Source of the DNA: Aradus depressus
Taxonomy: Eukaryota > Arthropoda > Insecta > Hemiptera > Aradidae
Length of the DNA: 64,000 nt
Reading direction: 5' to 3'
NCBI GenBank assembly: GCA_963662175.1
Contig: OY759218.1
Span: 7,494,001-7,558,000, forward strand
Every line of letters starts with the position of its first letter. The stretch's first letter is position 1. The position numbers and the translations under genes were made by a program. The notes under the pieces are model-generated. The model had not been told where the DNA came from and ran no database searches. It was given only the letters and a program-made list of their open reading frames with translations. Shown in pieces: positions 32,896-43,132 of the stretch.

Positions 32896-33660
32896 TTTGC
32901 ATAAATGTTAAATATCACAAAATTAGTATGATGAATCAGAACCCCGGATTTAAGTTACTATTGATTTTTAGCCCAAACAGTAAATTGGTGTTGGCGGGAG
33001 AGCAAAAACTTAACAGATAAATTTGATGAAGGGAAGTGCATTGCTGGTGATTCACCGACCACTTTTCTCCTTTAGAAGTCCGAAAAGGCTTTAAGGTCTG
33101 TTTATATCCACTGCAAAGTTGCCAATTTGCCACTTTCGCATTTTTGCTAATGTCGCATTCATAATTTGGAATCAGAGGGTTGTCTACGTCAAATTTCTGA
33201 CCGATTACGTAACTTTACCTATACTTCATATATAGCTGAGGAAGTAAAAATATTTTACCTGAATATTGCTAATTTATATATTTTTCCGTTTTGGAAATTA
33301 TTTTAATTTTAATTTAAGAAAATGAGAACTTAAAAAAAAAAAAATAAAATAACGTGAAAGTCTGATTCGAGGAATTTTTACATAATCTTTGTTTTATATT
33401 GATTCGTTAACCTTCCCCTAATTAAATGAGAGAATAGAATTTTCCTTATTTAAGAAGGTGCAACAGAAAAAATTAATTATAAAAAGTCGTTTGTGAATGA
33501 AATGAAGCTGTGTACTTCCACAGCTCGAATCCATTGTAATAAGCTACCAGTATGTTATCTTTCTAGCTCTTAACCTTCCTCTTCTTCAGCCAAATTGGCT
33601 AATGGTGTTCCTTATAAGTTTCTGGATTCACATTTTAAATTTCTATAGAATCGTCAAGAT
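32896..33660. repeat. Family A copies
   Basis: Complement of the left end at 33027-33062 (GAAGTGCATTGCTGGTGATT), a right end at 33180-33250 (CTTCATATATAGCTGAGGAA), and another left end at 33483 (GTCGTTTGTGAATGAAATG, GTACTTCCACAGC). 33260-33480 is AT-rich without features. Confidence 0.55.
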
Positions 33661-33945
33661 ACATGGTTTTCGTCGTGTATCTCAGATTTCGGGCGGGCAT
33701 AGAAAAAATGTACCTATTTGATATAAAATATGCCTTTTACTATTCTCTAGAACGTTTATTTGAATATATTTTAGATTAGGTCATACACAAAACACGTAAA
33801 ACGTACTTAGGCCCCTTAAGTGAAGTATTCTCAATTTTCATCCGATTTCGGTCAAAATCTAATCAGCTCAAAGAAAACATATGTGACTTTTTCATTCCAA
33901 ATAAAAAGTTCATAGCTACAATTGTTCTTGCGTTAGTGAAAATCC
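33640..33945. repeat. Dispersed family B copy
   Basis: Shares TTTTCGTCGTGTATCTC, GATATAAAATATGCC, TTAGATTAGGTCATACACAA, CGTACTTAGGCCCCTTAAG and AAAAGTTCATAGCTACAATT with the copies at 9.6 and 10.3 kb in the same order. Confidence 0.5.
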
Positions 33946-34148
33946 AAGAAAGGATTAACAATATTAATTTTCATTCACTCCTATAGACTTAGAAGGTTTG
34001 TGATAAATAATGATGCAAACATAATTTATTTATTTCAAAAACTGGATTTACACGATTAATGCAAAAGTAAAAAAGTGCTGCCCTGAAAAGTTACGAATTT
34101 AGACATACCAATTTATTCCCAGTGACCACAGATATATAGGTATATATA
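33946..34148. other. No gene seen
   Basis: AT-rich spacer with no recognised feature. Confidence 0.4.
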
Positions 34149-34335
34149 GAGGGCGCCGGTAGATCAGTAGTATGTATGCTTGCTTACTGAACTCAAGATG
34201 ATCCCGAGCCTGTGCGATGTCAGGTAACTCGTTAAAGACCCCCTAAATTTAGGCTAGGCAAAATTTATGACCCCCATAGAAGAGTCGGGCTCATGTCCAC
34301 CAGAGCGACGAAACACGTATAAACGTGTTCAGAAC
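34149..34335 (+). repeat. tRNA-derived SINE, copy 7, internal deletion
   Basis: Head GGGCGCCGGTAGATCAGTAG and GCTTGCTTACTGAACTCAAG joins directly to GATCCCGAGCCTGTGCGATG, so the B box and the first part of the body are deleted. The body then runs to TGTCCACCAGAGCGACGAAA. Confidence 0.75.
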
Positions 34336-34810
34336 CACCTTGAAACATGAAATTCCATTGAAATCTCTCTCGGATTTTTCACGAATACAACACTTCCTTA
34401 TAACGAAGGTATAAGAAAGTAAAAATTTATACTTGTATCTTCAAGACCTTCAAAATGATGTGCTACACAATACTGTTGTAAATAGTCTTTATAAGGGTCA
34501 ATGGGGTAACATTTCCCGTGGGGCTGGGTGTAATGTTAGAATAACGTGAGATGCTATTTTCTGTCACCCAGTTAAGATCCCTGTGTGTCACGAAGACCCC
34601 ATCGCATGTCTTCTGTATGAAGACCACAGCCGCCATTCCATCATATATAACTTTAATTAGATATTTAGACTATTTTAGAAGCTAAGATAATGATAAGAAT
34701 GCGCAAAAACTGGTTCGAATTTCTTATTGACTACATAACGTCCTCTATAAGATTTCCCGAACATGTGTGTTGTCAGGTTCTCGTTAGAGAAGTCGTTTAA
34801 TTTCGCTAAG
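34336..34810. other. No gene seen
   Basis: A family A right-end scrap at 34340-34425 (TGAAACATGAAATTCCATTG, GAAGGTATAAGAAAGTAAA). The rest is unrecognised. Confidence 0.4.
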
Positions 34811-35590
34811 CGCTCTATCGTCACTCTGGCCCGACTCTACTCTGGGAGTCCTAAATTTTGCCTACAATAATTTTTTTATTGACTTAGGGCAGGGGTTTTT
34901 AACGAGTCCCTGATATCGTACAGGCTCGGGACCATCGCTTAACGTCCCATCTGAAGGACGGCGTGCTTAAGTTTATTTTACCTCCCAGATAAAATAAACT
35001 AAGGGGCCATTCATAAATTACATAAGGCTTTTTTAAAGCTAATTTGACCCCCCCCCTTTTGTAAGATATCATAAGATTTCAACTACCCTCCCTACCCCTT
35101 GATAAGAAATTTTCGTAAGAAATGATCGTATTGATAAAATAAAAGACAGTTTGAGCAGCTTGTACCCAAGCTTTAAATAATAGTGGATGTAAATATCCAG
35201 ACATGTCAGATATAATAAATAAATGATACCAAAATGACAATTATGTTTCAAAATTCAAGCAATAGGGAAATTCCTAGTCAGGGAGAGAATAGAATAAAAA
35301 AAGTCTAGAAGTACGGATACCATATGATTTCTGTAGGATTCCATACTGAATTTGAGAACTAAGTACAGATGGCGCTATCCAATAGCGCCATTTCTTAGCG
35401 CGAAAGTAGTAGATTTTAAATTCAAAAACATAAGATCAAATTCTTTACCCCCCTCCCCTATAGTAAGAATTAGAAATATTGAGCTTTCCCCACCCCCTAA
35501 ATGCCTTACGTAATTTATGAATGACCCCTAAGGGCCTCGGTCTCGTTTCGAACCCACGTTCTTGAGCTCAGAAGGTAAGCACGCATACTA
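34811..35590 (-). repeat. tRNA-derived SINE, copy 8, split by a MITE
   Basis: The body is at 34811-35002 (GCGCTCTATCGTCACTCTGG to CCAGATAAAATAAACTAA) and the head at 35529-35590 (TAAGGGCCTCGGTCTCGTTT, CGAACCCACGTTCTTGAGC, GCACGCATACTA). The two halves join exactly to the SINE consensus if the intervening 526 bp and one TAA are removed. Confidence 0.85.
35003..35528. mobile_element. 526-bp MITE with TAA duplication
   Basis: Starts GGGGCCATTCATAAATTAC and ends GTAATTTATGAATGACCCC, so the termini are inverted repeats with one mismatch over about 19 bp. It is flanked by TAA at 35000-35002 and 35529-35531, and the empty site is known from other SINE copies. A 3-bp TAA target suits PIF/Harbinger, though other superfamilies use TA with a chance A. 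No transposase; the minus-strand open frame at 35069-35251 has no domain. It carries a short palindrome GGCGCTATCCAATAGCGCC near 35371. Confidence 0.85.
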
Positions 35591-36709
35591 TTCTTAATAT
35601 ATATTTTTCTTATGTTTGTTATTATTATTTTGTTTTCTTTTTCTTTTCTATATTTCGCACATTGTGATCGTAAGAACGTCTTGAAAAAGACACTTCCGGA
35701 AAAGATATAAAAAACTATTAAAGATATAGTAAGAGCTTTGAATTCTGAATATGAAATTTCGGGTCAATACATTCATTACAACAGCAGTTATAAGAGTTTT
35801 TGTTGAGCCCCTCTAATTCCTCCTCCCTTTCGTCGATTTGACTGAAAATCAATAGGTTTAGTTATAGTATAGACTTTTTTTTTTGGATCCAGATGGTCGA
35901 AAAACATTAAATTTCGGTGGAAAAACTAATACTTTTTTGACTGATTACATAACTTCCCCCATATAACGCCAGAAGCGAAAAAAAAGTCGTCGGCAAATCG
36001 CCGGAAATGTGATTCCATTTATTCAACTAAGTTTTCGCTCTCCCTCTTGACCAGTTGACTAATTTAGCTGATAACAAAATGAATGGGTGTCCTAATCAGG
36101 GACTTCTCAGCCGGTGTAGAGTCAATACATTCGTTACACGCTAGTAATTAGTATTAATTAAAGTTGAACCCTTCTTCCTCAGATCCCCCCATTCCCCTTT
36201 GGCCGATTTGACTGAAAATCAATAGATTCTGGGTACACACATGAATTCTTACATCGTTCAGTAATGTCATATTGATGTTTTCCGAACCCCAGAAAGAAAA
36301 AAATGATTGTCCATCTGTTTCTGGTTCTATTGTCACGATAATAAAGATATAGAAAACAAGAACGACAACAATTGATTTTCACCTAAATCGATCAAGGTAT
36401 AGGGGTGGCTTAACTAAAAAAAACAATTATCTACCAATTAATGAATAGACAGGAAATTTTATAAAATGATACTGAGGTAATAAATGTATAAATGTTGATA
36501 TAAAGGGTGGTGAAGTCGCTGAACATGACACACATAGAATTTTCTTGAAAATTAGCTGAAGAGGAAGTGAGTTTAGAGGGAGAGTGAAAACTCAATTGAA
36601 TACAGATAATTCGAGCTGAGAAAATGATTCAACGACATTTTTGGTTTCAGGGGAACGGAAAACAGGAAATTCTCGTGAATTTTTGACTGATTACATAATT
36701 TTCTCTGTA
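35591..36709. repeat. Family A copies
   Basis: Modules at 35750-35880 (GGTCAATACATTCATTAC, GTCGATTTGACTGAAAATCA), a right end at 35885-35965, a left end directly abutting it at 35984 (GTCGTCGGCAAATCGCCGG), modules to 36480 and a final right-end piece at 36600-36709. No coding sequence. Confidence 0.55.
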
Positions 36710-37199
36710 CAGTAAAACTTCGTTATAACGCTCCCGTTTATAACGATTTCCCAGATATAACGCTTTTCCTGGGCCCCGGTCCTAGTGGGGAATTTTCAAA
36801 TGAAAGTTTATTCGTTGTAACGCTCCGTCTTCCCGTTATAACGCTCCGATGGAAGGATTAAACACATTTTTTCTAACGACATTTTCATTTTTTAAAGTAG
36901 GCATGAGATGATATTATGTCAAAATTAAATTTGTGTACACAAAGATAAATTAAGTATTAAATTAAATTAAAACCAAGAAAGAAACAACACGTGCCATGAT
37001 CTTATGGATTCTGTGAAAATAATTTCTATGAATTTTCTCTCTCCCCTACAAAATGTTTCCACGATTCAATTAACTTGTGCGTTTACAATACGAATCTAAT
37101 TTTCCTTTTAGTATTTTGTCTTCCTCGGTCCTGTTAACATCGTATAAAACGTCGCGAAAACAATTTTCAATAAAATAAAAAAGAATTAATAAAAGAGTT

Positions 37200-37430
37200 T
37201 GATCGATCTACATAACAGACTCATCCATAATAACACAACCGAAAATAATCGATGTTTTGGATGCATTAAAGACGATTCGTGCATTTTTTGTGTGCAATAC
37301 GGAAGTAGAAGACGGAACTTTCAAAAATATCAATAAATTAGAAAACGCTTTTTTTAAAAAAAGCTTAGTTTGTGTTGAACAAAAAAGAATAGGTGAATAT
37401 TTTAAGCCGGGGCCATCTAACAAGTAGTGT
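37200..37430 (+). pseudogene. pogo/Tigger-like transposase C-terminal remnant
   Basis: The plus frame ending at the TAG about 37428 reads VLDALKTIRAFFVCNTEVED, then KNINKLENAFFKKSLVCVEQ and KRIGEYFKPGPSNK. An 'AL+TIR.F' helix followed by an acidic stretch and a terminal 'Q..I..FF/YFKP' is typical of the C-terminal tail of Tigger-type transposases. The DDE domain and the DNA-binding domain are missing. The minus-strand open frame over it is a shadow. Confidence 0.6.
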
Positions 37431-37516
37431 GTATAATGTAACTAATTTTAATTTATTTAATTTGTACGTACATAATTACATAAATTTTTTTTATTCTTTA
37501 TCCTATATCCTGTTTA

Positions 37517-37542
37517 TATATATATATATATATATATAGGAT

Positions 37543-37603
<61 letters not shown>
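37517..37603. repeat. TA microsatellite
   Basis: Two long TA runs interrupted by GGATAAAATA at about 37541. They lie inside the pogo-like element. Confidence 0.9.
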
Positions 37604-37604
<1 letters not shown>

Positions 37605-37617
37605 ATATATATAGGAT

Positions 37618-37766
37618 GGAAAATATTTATTTCAAAATGTAGTATGTAGTAGGTACATAAATAGATAGACAAATGAAGAATTAAAATATATATATTTTTT
37701 TAAATTCTTCATTTGTCTATTTATTCACGTACTACATACTACATTTTGAAATAAATATTTTTCATT
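37618..37766. repeat. Inverted repeat inside the pogo-like element
   Basis: GGAAAATATTTATTTCAAAA, TGTAGTATGTAGTAGGTACA and TAGACAAATGAAGAATTAAA on the left are matched in inverted order by AATTCTTCATTTGTCTATTT, CGTACTACATACTACATTTT and GAAATAAATATTTTTC on the right, around a TA-rich loop. Probably a small fold-back insertion. Confidence 0.7.
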
Positions 37767-37846
37767 TTTAGCCGTTTAATTTTTTCCCGCTATAGCGCTC
37801 TTTTTCTTCGGTCCTTAGAAGAGCGTTATAAGGATGTTTTACTGTA

Positions 37847-38402
37847 TAACGTACGGCTGGGGAAGTAAAGTTCATAGCTACTTTTCTATTATACTCTGAG
37901 GTTGGGCTTTCCCTTAGAGCCTCAAACGAAAGATGGCTCCGTAATGATTTGGACGGCACATGGCTAACAATGGAATGACCCAAATAGAATTTCTAATTAG
38001 GAGAGAGGATGCTCCAAAACACTAAGAGAGCTCCTTATTTCACTAAATTCAGGTTTACGCATATTATAAATTTCATTTTGTAGTGTCACCATTTCATAGA
38101 GCCACCATTGTCAATCGCTGCTTTCAAAGTAGATCTCTACAAGTCCTCAGCTCCTGATATAGACGGACAATGGAGGCCCTGCATAAACATGGTGTCACAA
38201 CTAATATATGACGGGGTTAGAATCATAATGGTCTGTGACATTTTTAAAACTGAAGAAACTGTGCATTAAGTTCTTAAATGATTTAAAAAATCTATAATTT
38301 ATCGAAACCGGAAATATTTTGTCTTCTGCTTTTATGGTGAAAGTTGCTGTTAGCAAACCATAAAATTGAAAAAAATCGTAATTTGAAGGTCACTATTGAG
38401 AA
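37847..38402. other. No gene seen
   Basis: After the pogo element the family A right end is completed (ACGGCTGGGGAAGTAAA). The sequence 38080-38260 has a slightly higher GC content and an open stretch (FKVDLYKSSAPDIDG on the plus strand) but I could not assign it. Confidence 0.4.
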
Positions 38403-38640
38403 AGAGGAAGACAACTGGTGCGGTGGCGGGACGATCTGGACAGGCTAGCAGGGAGTCTCTGGCACAGGTCGGCCTGGGACAGGGGTGTATGGAATAAAAT
38501 GGGAGAGGCCTATGCCCAAAGAAGGGCCTAGTTTCCTATTTGTATAGATGCATATTTATTACTATTATTATTTTGAACCTTAAGGAAGCAAATAAAAAGG
38601 ATATTATTATTATTATTGATATGTTTAAGTTACTTGTTCA
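38403..38640 (+). pseudogene. LINE 3' end, pol C-terminus
   Basis: Plus frame from 38403: RGRQLVRWRDDLDRLAGS, then WHRSAWDRGVWNKMGEAYAQ and a stop TAG at 38529-38531. This 'RW.DDL....G..W...A.DR..W..MGEAYAQ' ending is familiar from endonuclease/RT retrotransposons of many insects (RTE-like or related). It is followed by an AAATAAAAAGGATATTATTA tail of ATT repeats, i.e. the genuine 3' end. The copy is 5'-truncated to about 240 bp. Confidence 0.75.
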
Positions 38641-38889
38641 TGTCACCAAAATGGTATAAGTGATTTGCCACGAGATCTCAGCATTAGCTAGGATTTCACT
38701 TGTACAACTTTTTTCCTGAATAGAACTATCATTTTTGTACCCGATTATGCCCTTAAAAAATTTTCAAAAATGTCACTTGGACCATTTTGATTCCATCATA
38801 TATTTTTACTTCTCCAGCTATACGAATTATTAAATATATTGGATCCGGTAATGATAAAAAAAACTCTCTGCCCAGTGTTTCGGACGCAT
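38641..38889. other. No gene seen
   Basis: Unassigned; a family A-like TACTTCTCCAGCTATACGAA occurs at 38808-38827. Confidence 0.4.
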
Positions 38890-39520
38890 ATGTGAATCTT
38901 CTGAAGAATTAAGATAAATATTACCTTTTAGAATGCCAATACACCTTATATCCTAATATTTACAACCCAGATCAACTCCAACCATACCTAAACTTGAATG
39001 CTCTTTTCTCACACATCAAAGCACTGGCTCAACTCCGTCTATCTGCCAAGTACTGTCTTAAAATCAGTTACAAAAATAATGTATACACCCTTAATCCCCA
39101 GGAACTTTGTACAATTTGCAATAAAAACGAATTTGACAACGTATACAACCTGTTAATATCCTGTCCCAGAGTATCAGTATAGACCGATCCAACTTTCATA
39201 CATTACTCCTGGCCCATAACAAGAATGATATCTCAAACATTTTCTTTTATTTGATCAGCTCTCTGAAACTTAGCATTCATTGTTAATGAATAATGAATTC
39301 AACTTCCATATTATATTGATATTCAATACCTACATCCCCACTCCATATTTACTGTATTTGTTACATTATCATTATTAATTTGTAATTACTTATTTTATTT
39401 ATACTTTTTTTAATTTATTTATTTATTTAGTTAAGTCATTTGCAAAGGCTTCTTTGCATCCCTTTAAATAATAAAAATTCCTTCATCCCTTTAAATAATA
39501 AAAATTATTATTATTATTAG
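38890..39520 (+). pseudogene. LINE fragment with C-terminal zinc motif
   Basis: From 38994 a plus frame encodes LAQLRLSAKYCLKISYKNNV and then LCTICNKNEFDNVYNLLISC, a CxxC...C motif as at the C-terminus of many Jockey/CR1-like RT proteins. The 3' end is marked by a duplicated TCCCTTTAAATAATAAAAAT and ATT repeats to about 39520. Strongly 5'-truncated. A family A left end in complement follows at 39560-39600. Confidence 0.6.
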
Positions 39521-39613
39521 TTTTCAGTCGAATTGGCCCAAGGAAAAGACAAATAATTCGAGTTGGGGAAGTACATTATCGGTGATTCACTGACAACTTT
39601 TTCATTTTGATGC

Positions 39614-39679
<66 letters not shown>

Positions 39680-40404
39680 GCTTGCATTACTGCCTACGTT
39701 GATTCACTTCATTATTGAAATTTTTGAATTGACATAGAATTATGCCATAAAGTTAAGATTTAGCCAGAAAATTTGCTTTTGAGTAGAAAAGAGGGAACCC
39801 CAAAGTCATTACTTATACAACAAAATTCCCCCCATCCTTCGAATAAATGATTAATGACATTTTTATATAATGATGAGATCTTTAAGGGTCTTTCTGTAAC
39901 CCTCCGTGATAATGGAATATTTCGGAGAAGCCGCCCCTTCCCTCTTTGCTAAATAGGTTAGTAAACTTTTATAAGTACATTTACATCTTCAATGACACTT
40001 TCAAAAGGAAATTGATTCATTTCTTGAGCATGCTAAACGATGGCATTTACATAATTTAATAAATAAAACATTAAAAATAACATTTATTTCTGAGTAAATA
40101 CCGTTGAAATGAAAATATAAACACACATTGTGGCAATTAGAAGTAGAAGGTGTAACATCAATTATTTTGGTGGGTTCATTTCTCATAAAATTAGTACTCG
40201 AGGAGGAAGAAAGTAAAATTTACACGTGAGGAAATCATTGAAGGAAATTCACAATTTTATTATTATTATTAATATATTATGATTATTATAATATTATAAA
40301 TATATTATATGAATACTATATTATTATTATTATTAACATATTCCAGTGGATGTGTCGAAAGGACTTCACTTTTCGTTTTGCTACTCAACGAGATTAACGT
40401 GTTT
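39521..40404. other. No gene; AT microsatellite
   Basis: 39540-39605 is a family A left end (complement). A TA repeat lies at about 39616-39674. 39700-40404 is AT-rich with ATT tracts at 40256-40335 and no supported open frame. Confidence 0.5.
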
Positions 40405-40490
40405 TACAGGTTGTAAAACGAAATATAGTCTTACCTCTCACAGATTTTAATTATATTTGCTAGCCGGCTTTCGAGGTTGCTGGGGACAGA
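40405..40490 (-). repeat. Family 1 Penelope-like end, 5' half of ribozyme lost
   Basis: Minus strand: the copy begins in stem II (GCAACCTC), then GAA, palindromic stem III AGCCGGCT, A, GCAAATATAATTAAAATCTG and TGAGAGGTAAGACTATAT. The CTGATGA half is replaced by unrelated sequence, so it cannot be active. Confidence 0.65.
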
Positions 40491-40813
40491 TATGTTATTC
40501 ATGTCCCCATCCATGAAATTTTAAATTGTTAATGTTGTTAGTTTTTTTAGATTTTTATGCAGGTATAGGAGTTGTAGTCTAGCCTTGGACGGGACCGGTC
40601 GTGTCTGTTGTGTCTCTGAAAAAGTGTACTTTATAGTGGGTAGCAAGAACATTTTTATTACTTTTTTTTTGTACAATTATCAAGCTAAAAATCTGATCTA
40701 TCGGAATATGTAAGTAGATTTCTATTTAATTTTGTGTCTATTAGGGAAAAGTGAAATAAAATACGTATATTATTTGGGATTTGAAGCTAGATTCATTATT
40801 GGAGTTACGTAAG

Positions 40814-41053
40814 ATGGGAGATAAGAGTGAAGCAAGTGGCGGGATCACCATGACAACGGGAGACGCAGATGGGAGTGGTGGGGGGTCCCTTCTTAGCAGT
40901 GCGATCCTGGCCCGTCTCGGGGACCTGTTCCAGGAGCTTAGCTCCCTCAAATCGGACCTGGCCCAGATAAAAGTTGACAACCAGAAAACCTCCTCCACGA
41001 TGTCCACTATTGAAGAAAATATAAGCTCTAATTTTAAATTATTTATAATTTAA
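40814..41053 (+). CDS. Small ORF with coiled coil, possible retroelement ORF1 start
   Basis: ATG at 40814; 79 codons. The N-terminal part is polar and Gly/Ser/Thr-rich (GSGGGSLLSS), then a heptad-like stretch ILARLGDLFQELSSLKSDLA and KVDNQKTSSTMSTIEENI. It is clearly more GC-rich than its neighbours. Its C-terminus runs into AT-rich DNA (FKLFII), so the original frame is probably cut there. Charged coiled-coil proteins of this sort are common as ORF1 of non-LTR elements, but I do not recognise the family. It lies between two inverted family 1 Penelope-like ends. Confidence 0.4.
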   Translation: MGDKSEASGGITMTTGDADGSGGGSLLSSAILARLGDLFQELSSLKSDLAQIKVDNQKTSSTMSTIEENISSNFKLFII

Positions 41054-41139
41054 TTTTAGGTATAATTTAATTTTTTTTTTAATTAAAAATTTTTTAAAAA
41101 TGTTATTTATTAAAACATTTTTATTATGTTAATTTCAAA

Positions 41140-41270
41140 ATTATTTTATTAGACTGCCTAATGATGAGGGCAACCTCGAAAGCCTGCTAACAAATATAAA
41201 TAAACTCTGTGAGAGGTCAGACTATATTTTGTTTTACAACCTGTGAAATAATCACTCCTCACTACATTAG
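41140..41270 (+). repeat. Family 1 Penelope-like end, mutated core
   Basis: Plus strand: C then TAATGA (the G of TGATGA is A), T, GAGG-GCAA-CCTC (perfect), GAA, AGCCTGCT (palindrome lost), then AACAAATATAAATAAACTC and GAGAGGTCAGACTATATTTT to CACTCCTCAC. With the 40.4-kb copy it forms an inverted pair 0.65 kb apart. Confidence 0.65.
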
Positions 41271-41363
41271 CCATCTTCATATTAGATGAAAGTGTGATCT
41301 ATGACAGAGAAGATCAGTGGGTGTTGATGATTCTTATAAGAACAATATAATATACATAGATAT

Positions 41364-41452
41364 TATGACTCATGCCCGGGCTTTAACTACTAGGTCATAT
41401 CGCCTACTACCAGAGCGCTCTTTTGTCACTCTGGTGGACATGAGCCCGGATA
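41364..41452 (-). repeat. tRNA-derived SINE, copy 9, distal part only
   Basis: ATTATGACTCATGCCCGGGC, GGTCATATCGCCTACTACC, GAGCGCTCTTTTGTCACTC and TGGTGGACATGAGCCCGG: the distal body on the minus strand. It abuts the RT fragment. Confidence 0.75.
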
Positions 41453-41700
41453 AATTCGAGGTTAAAAAAATCCCAATATTTATACTTACTAACAATTTCT
41501 ATACTATTGTTTTTATAGAACCATTTTTCTTGTCTAGCTGGTCTGCCTCTATTCCTAAATACAACTACTTTGGAATTCTCCAAGTTTACTATCAAGTTCC
41601 ACATTTCACAATACTTCTCTAAGGCAGATATAATGTTTTGCAAAGTAAACCTGTCCGATGCCAACAGAAACAAATCATCAGCATACACTAGGATTAATCT
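41453..41700 (-). pseudogene. Non-LTR reverse transcriptase fragment (YADD)
   Basis: Minus frame from 41688: MYADDLFLLASD (the YADD catalytic motif), then IISALEKYCEMWNLIVNLEN, SKVVVFRNRGR and EIVSKYKYW. Order and spacing match the RT palm and the following segment of non-LTR elements, but neither end of an element is present. The SINE copy 9 is joined to its 3' side. Confidence 0.7.
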
Positions 41701-42069
41701 ATATTTCCATATTGAACTTGTGAGTCACTCTTTGGAGTGAAGTTTAGATGGTGGAGAGGGGGAGTGGTAAGTACATATAACACAAACGTCGATTGGGGGA
41801 ATGTTCATTGTTATTCTGACAGTGTTCGAAGAGGAGAGTGTGGTCCGCAACGGTCCCCCTACACAACCCGGATCATGTGTAATGTTTCATCCACTGCACC
41901 AGAGCACCCCAGATCCAAACACCAATTCATACAGACCGGTCCATTCAAGGTCCCCCATCCCACAGCCCATTGTAACCTCAGACAGGATCATCTAAGTTAC
42001 TTGACCCTCATACAGTAGAGTAGTGAGGCAGGCTGAGGCCCGTGGGCAGATACATAAGAGAAATGGGGT
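41701..42069. other. Unassigned GC-richer stretch
   Basis: 41740-42000 has a balanced base composition unlike its AT-rich surroundings (GGTCCCCCTACACAACCCGG, CCAGAGCACCCCAGATCC). Two overlapping short open frames exist but neither shows a domain. It may be part of an unrecognised element or an old host exon; I cannot decide. Confidence 0.35.
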
Positions 42070-43100
42070 CAGAGTCTAAAAAAACGCTAATAACTGCCGA
42101 TGTAATGAATGTACCCGAACGACATTTTACATGTGAATCCAAAATCTCATAAGGAGTCAGTTTTCAGCCCAATCGGTCAGAGAGAATTGGAGGATCAGAG
42201 AAGGGAGTCTAACTCAAAAACCCCAAAAACTGTCGATGCAATGAATGGATCAACGAAAGTTAGTATGATCAGAAGTCCTTGAGTAAGACATCTATTGATT
42301 TTCAAATAAATCGCTAAATTGGGATCAGAGGGAGAGCGGAAACTTCGTTCATTTATTCGAGCTGGGGAAGCACATTAGCGGCGATTCACCGACGACTTTC
42401 TTTTTTTTACATTAGATATCTTTCATAATGGTTACATGAGGTGATCACGATAACTACTTGTATGTATCTTGTTCACCAAAATGAGTCATGTAGTTATTTA
42501 TTCAATGCACTTAATATATTAATAAAGAAATGCACCATTTTCCGTTTGTGTCTAATGAATCATTTAAAAAGTCTTCAAACATTTGCTCTAATGTCAATCT
42601 AGGGCAAAAGAAACCTTTGGAATTTAACGAGCTTTTGAAGACTCCCTTAGAAATTAAGACTGGAATTAATTTTTTAAAGCTGCAAGCTGCAAACTTATTA
42701 TTTTTGGAGAAGCTTGTGAAGAACCAGGTTTCCTAATTTCTATAATTTATAATTTAAGACAATTATTATTCAAAGTTATTAATTTTCTGGTGATAAAAGA
42801 AAAAAAAAAGTCACCGGTAATGAACTTCCCAGTACGAATAAATGAACGAAGTTTTCGCTCTCCCTCTGAAACCAATCAACCGATTCAAAGACTTCTAATT
42901 CTAACTAAATGTCGTGTTGATACATTCGTTATATCGACAGTTATTAGAATTTTTGAGTTGAGCCCCCCTCCTTTTATTATGGCGATTTGGCTGAAAATTG
43001 ATTTTTGTCCTCCTTACTGGGTCCTGAATCCACGTATAAAATTTCGTGTCTTACAACGTCAACAATTCTTATTTACATAGGGAGTTATTAGGATAGAGGT
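42070..43100. repeat. Family A copies and AC microsatellite
   Basis: Modules at 42080-42330 (AACTGCCGATGTAATGAATG, AACTGTCGATGCAATGAATG), complement of a left end at 42360-42400 (GGGGAAGCACATTAGCGGCG), and a further copy at 42800-43090 from GTCACCGGTAATGAACTTCC on. 42420-42790 has no supported gene. An AC repeat follows at 43101-43124. Confidence 0.55.
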
Positions 43101-43132
43101 ACACACACACACACACACACACACAAAAATGA

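Larger units (their letters stand above)
36710..37844 (+). mobile_element. pogo/Tigger-like DNA transposon, internally deleted
   Basis: Termini CAGTAAAACTTCGTTATAAC (36710 on) and, inverted, CAGTAAAACATCCTTATAAC (from 37844), flanked by TA on both sides (36708-36709 and 37845-37846). Subterminal GTTATAACGCTCC repeats occur on the left. Length 1,135 bp. The interior keeps only the end of a transposase frame (separate entry), a long TA repeat and a short inverted repeat. TA duplication and CAGT termini are typical of the pogo group. It is inserted in a family A copy: CTCTGTA before it and TATAACGTACGGCTGGGGAA after it are halves of the family A right end. Confidence 0.8.
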
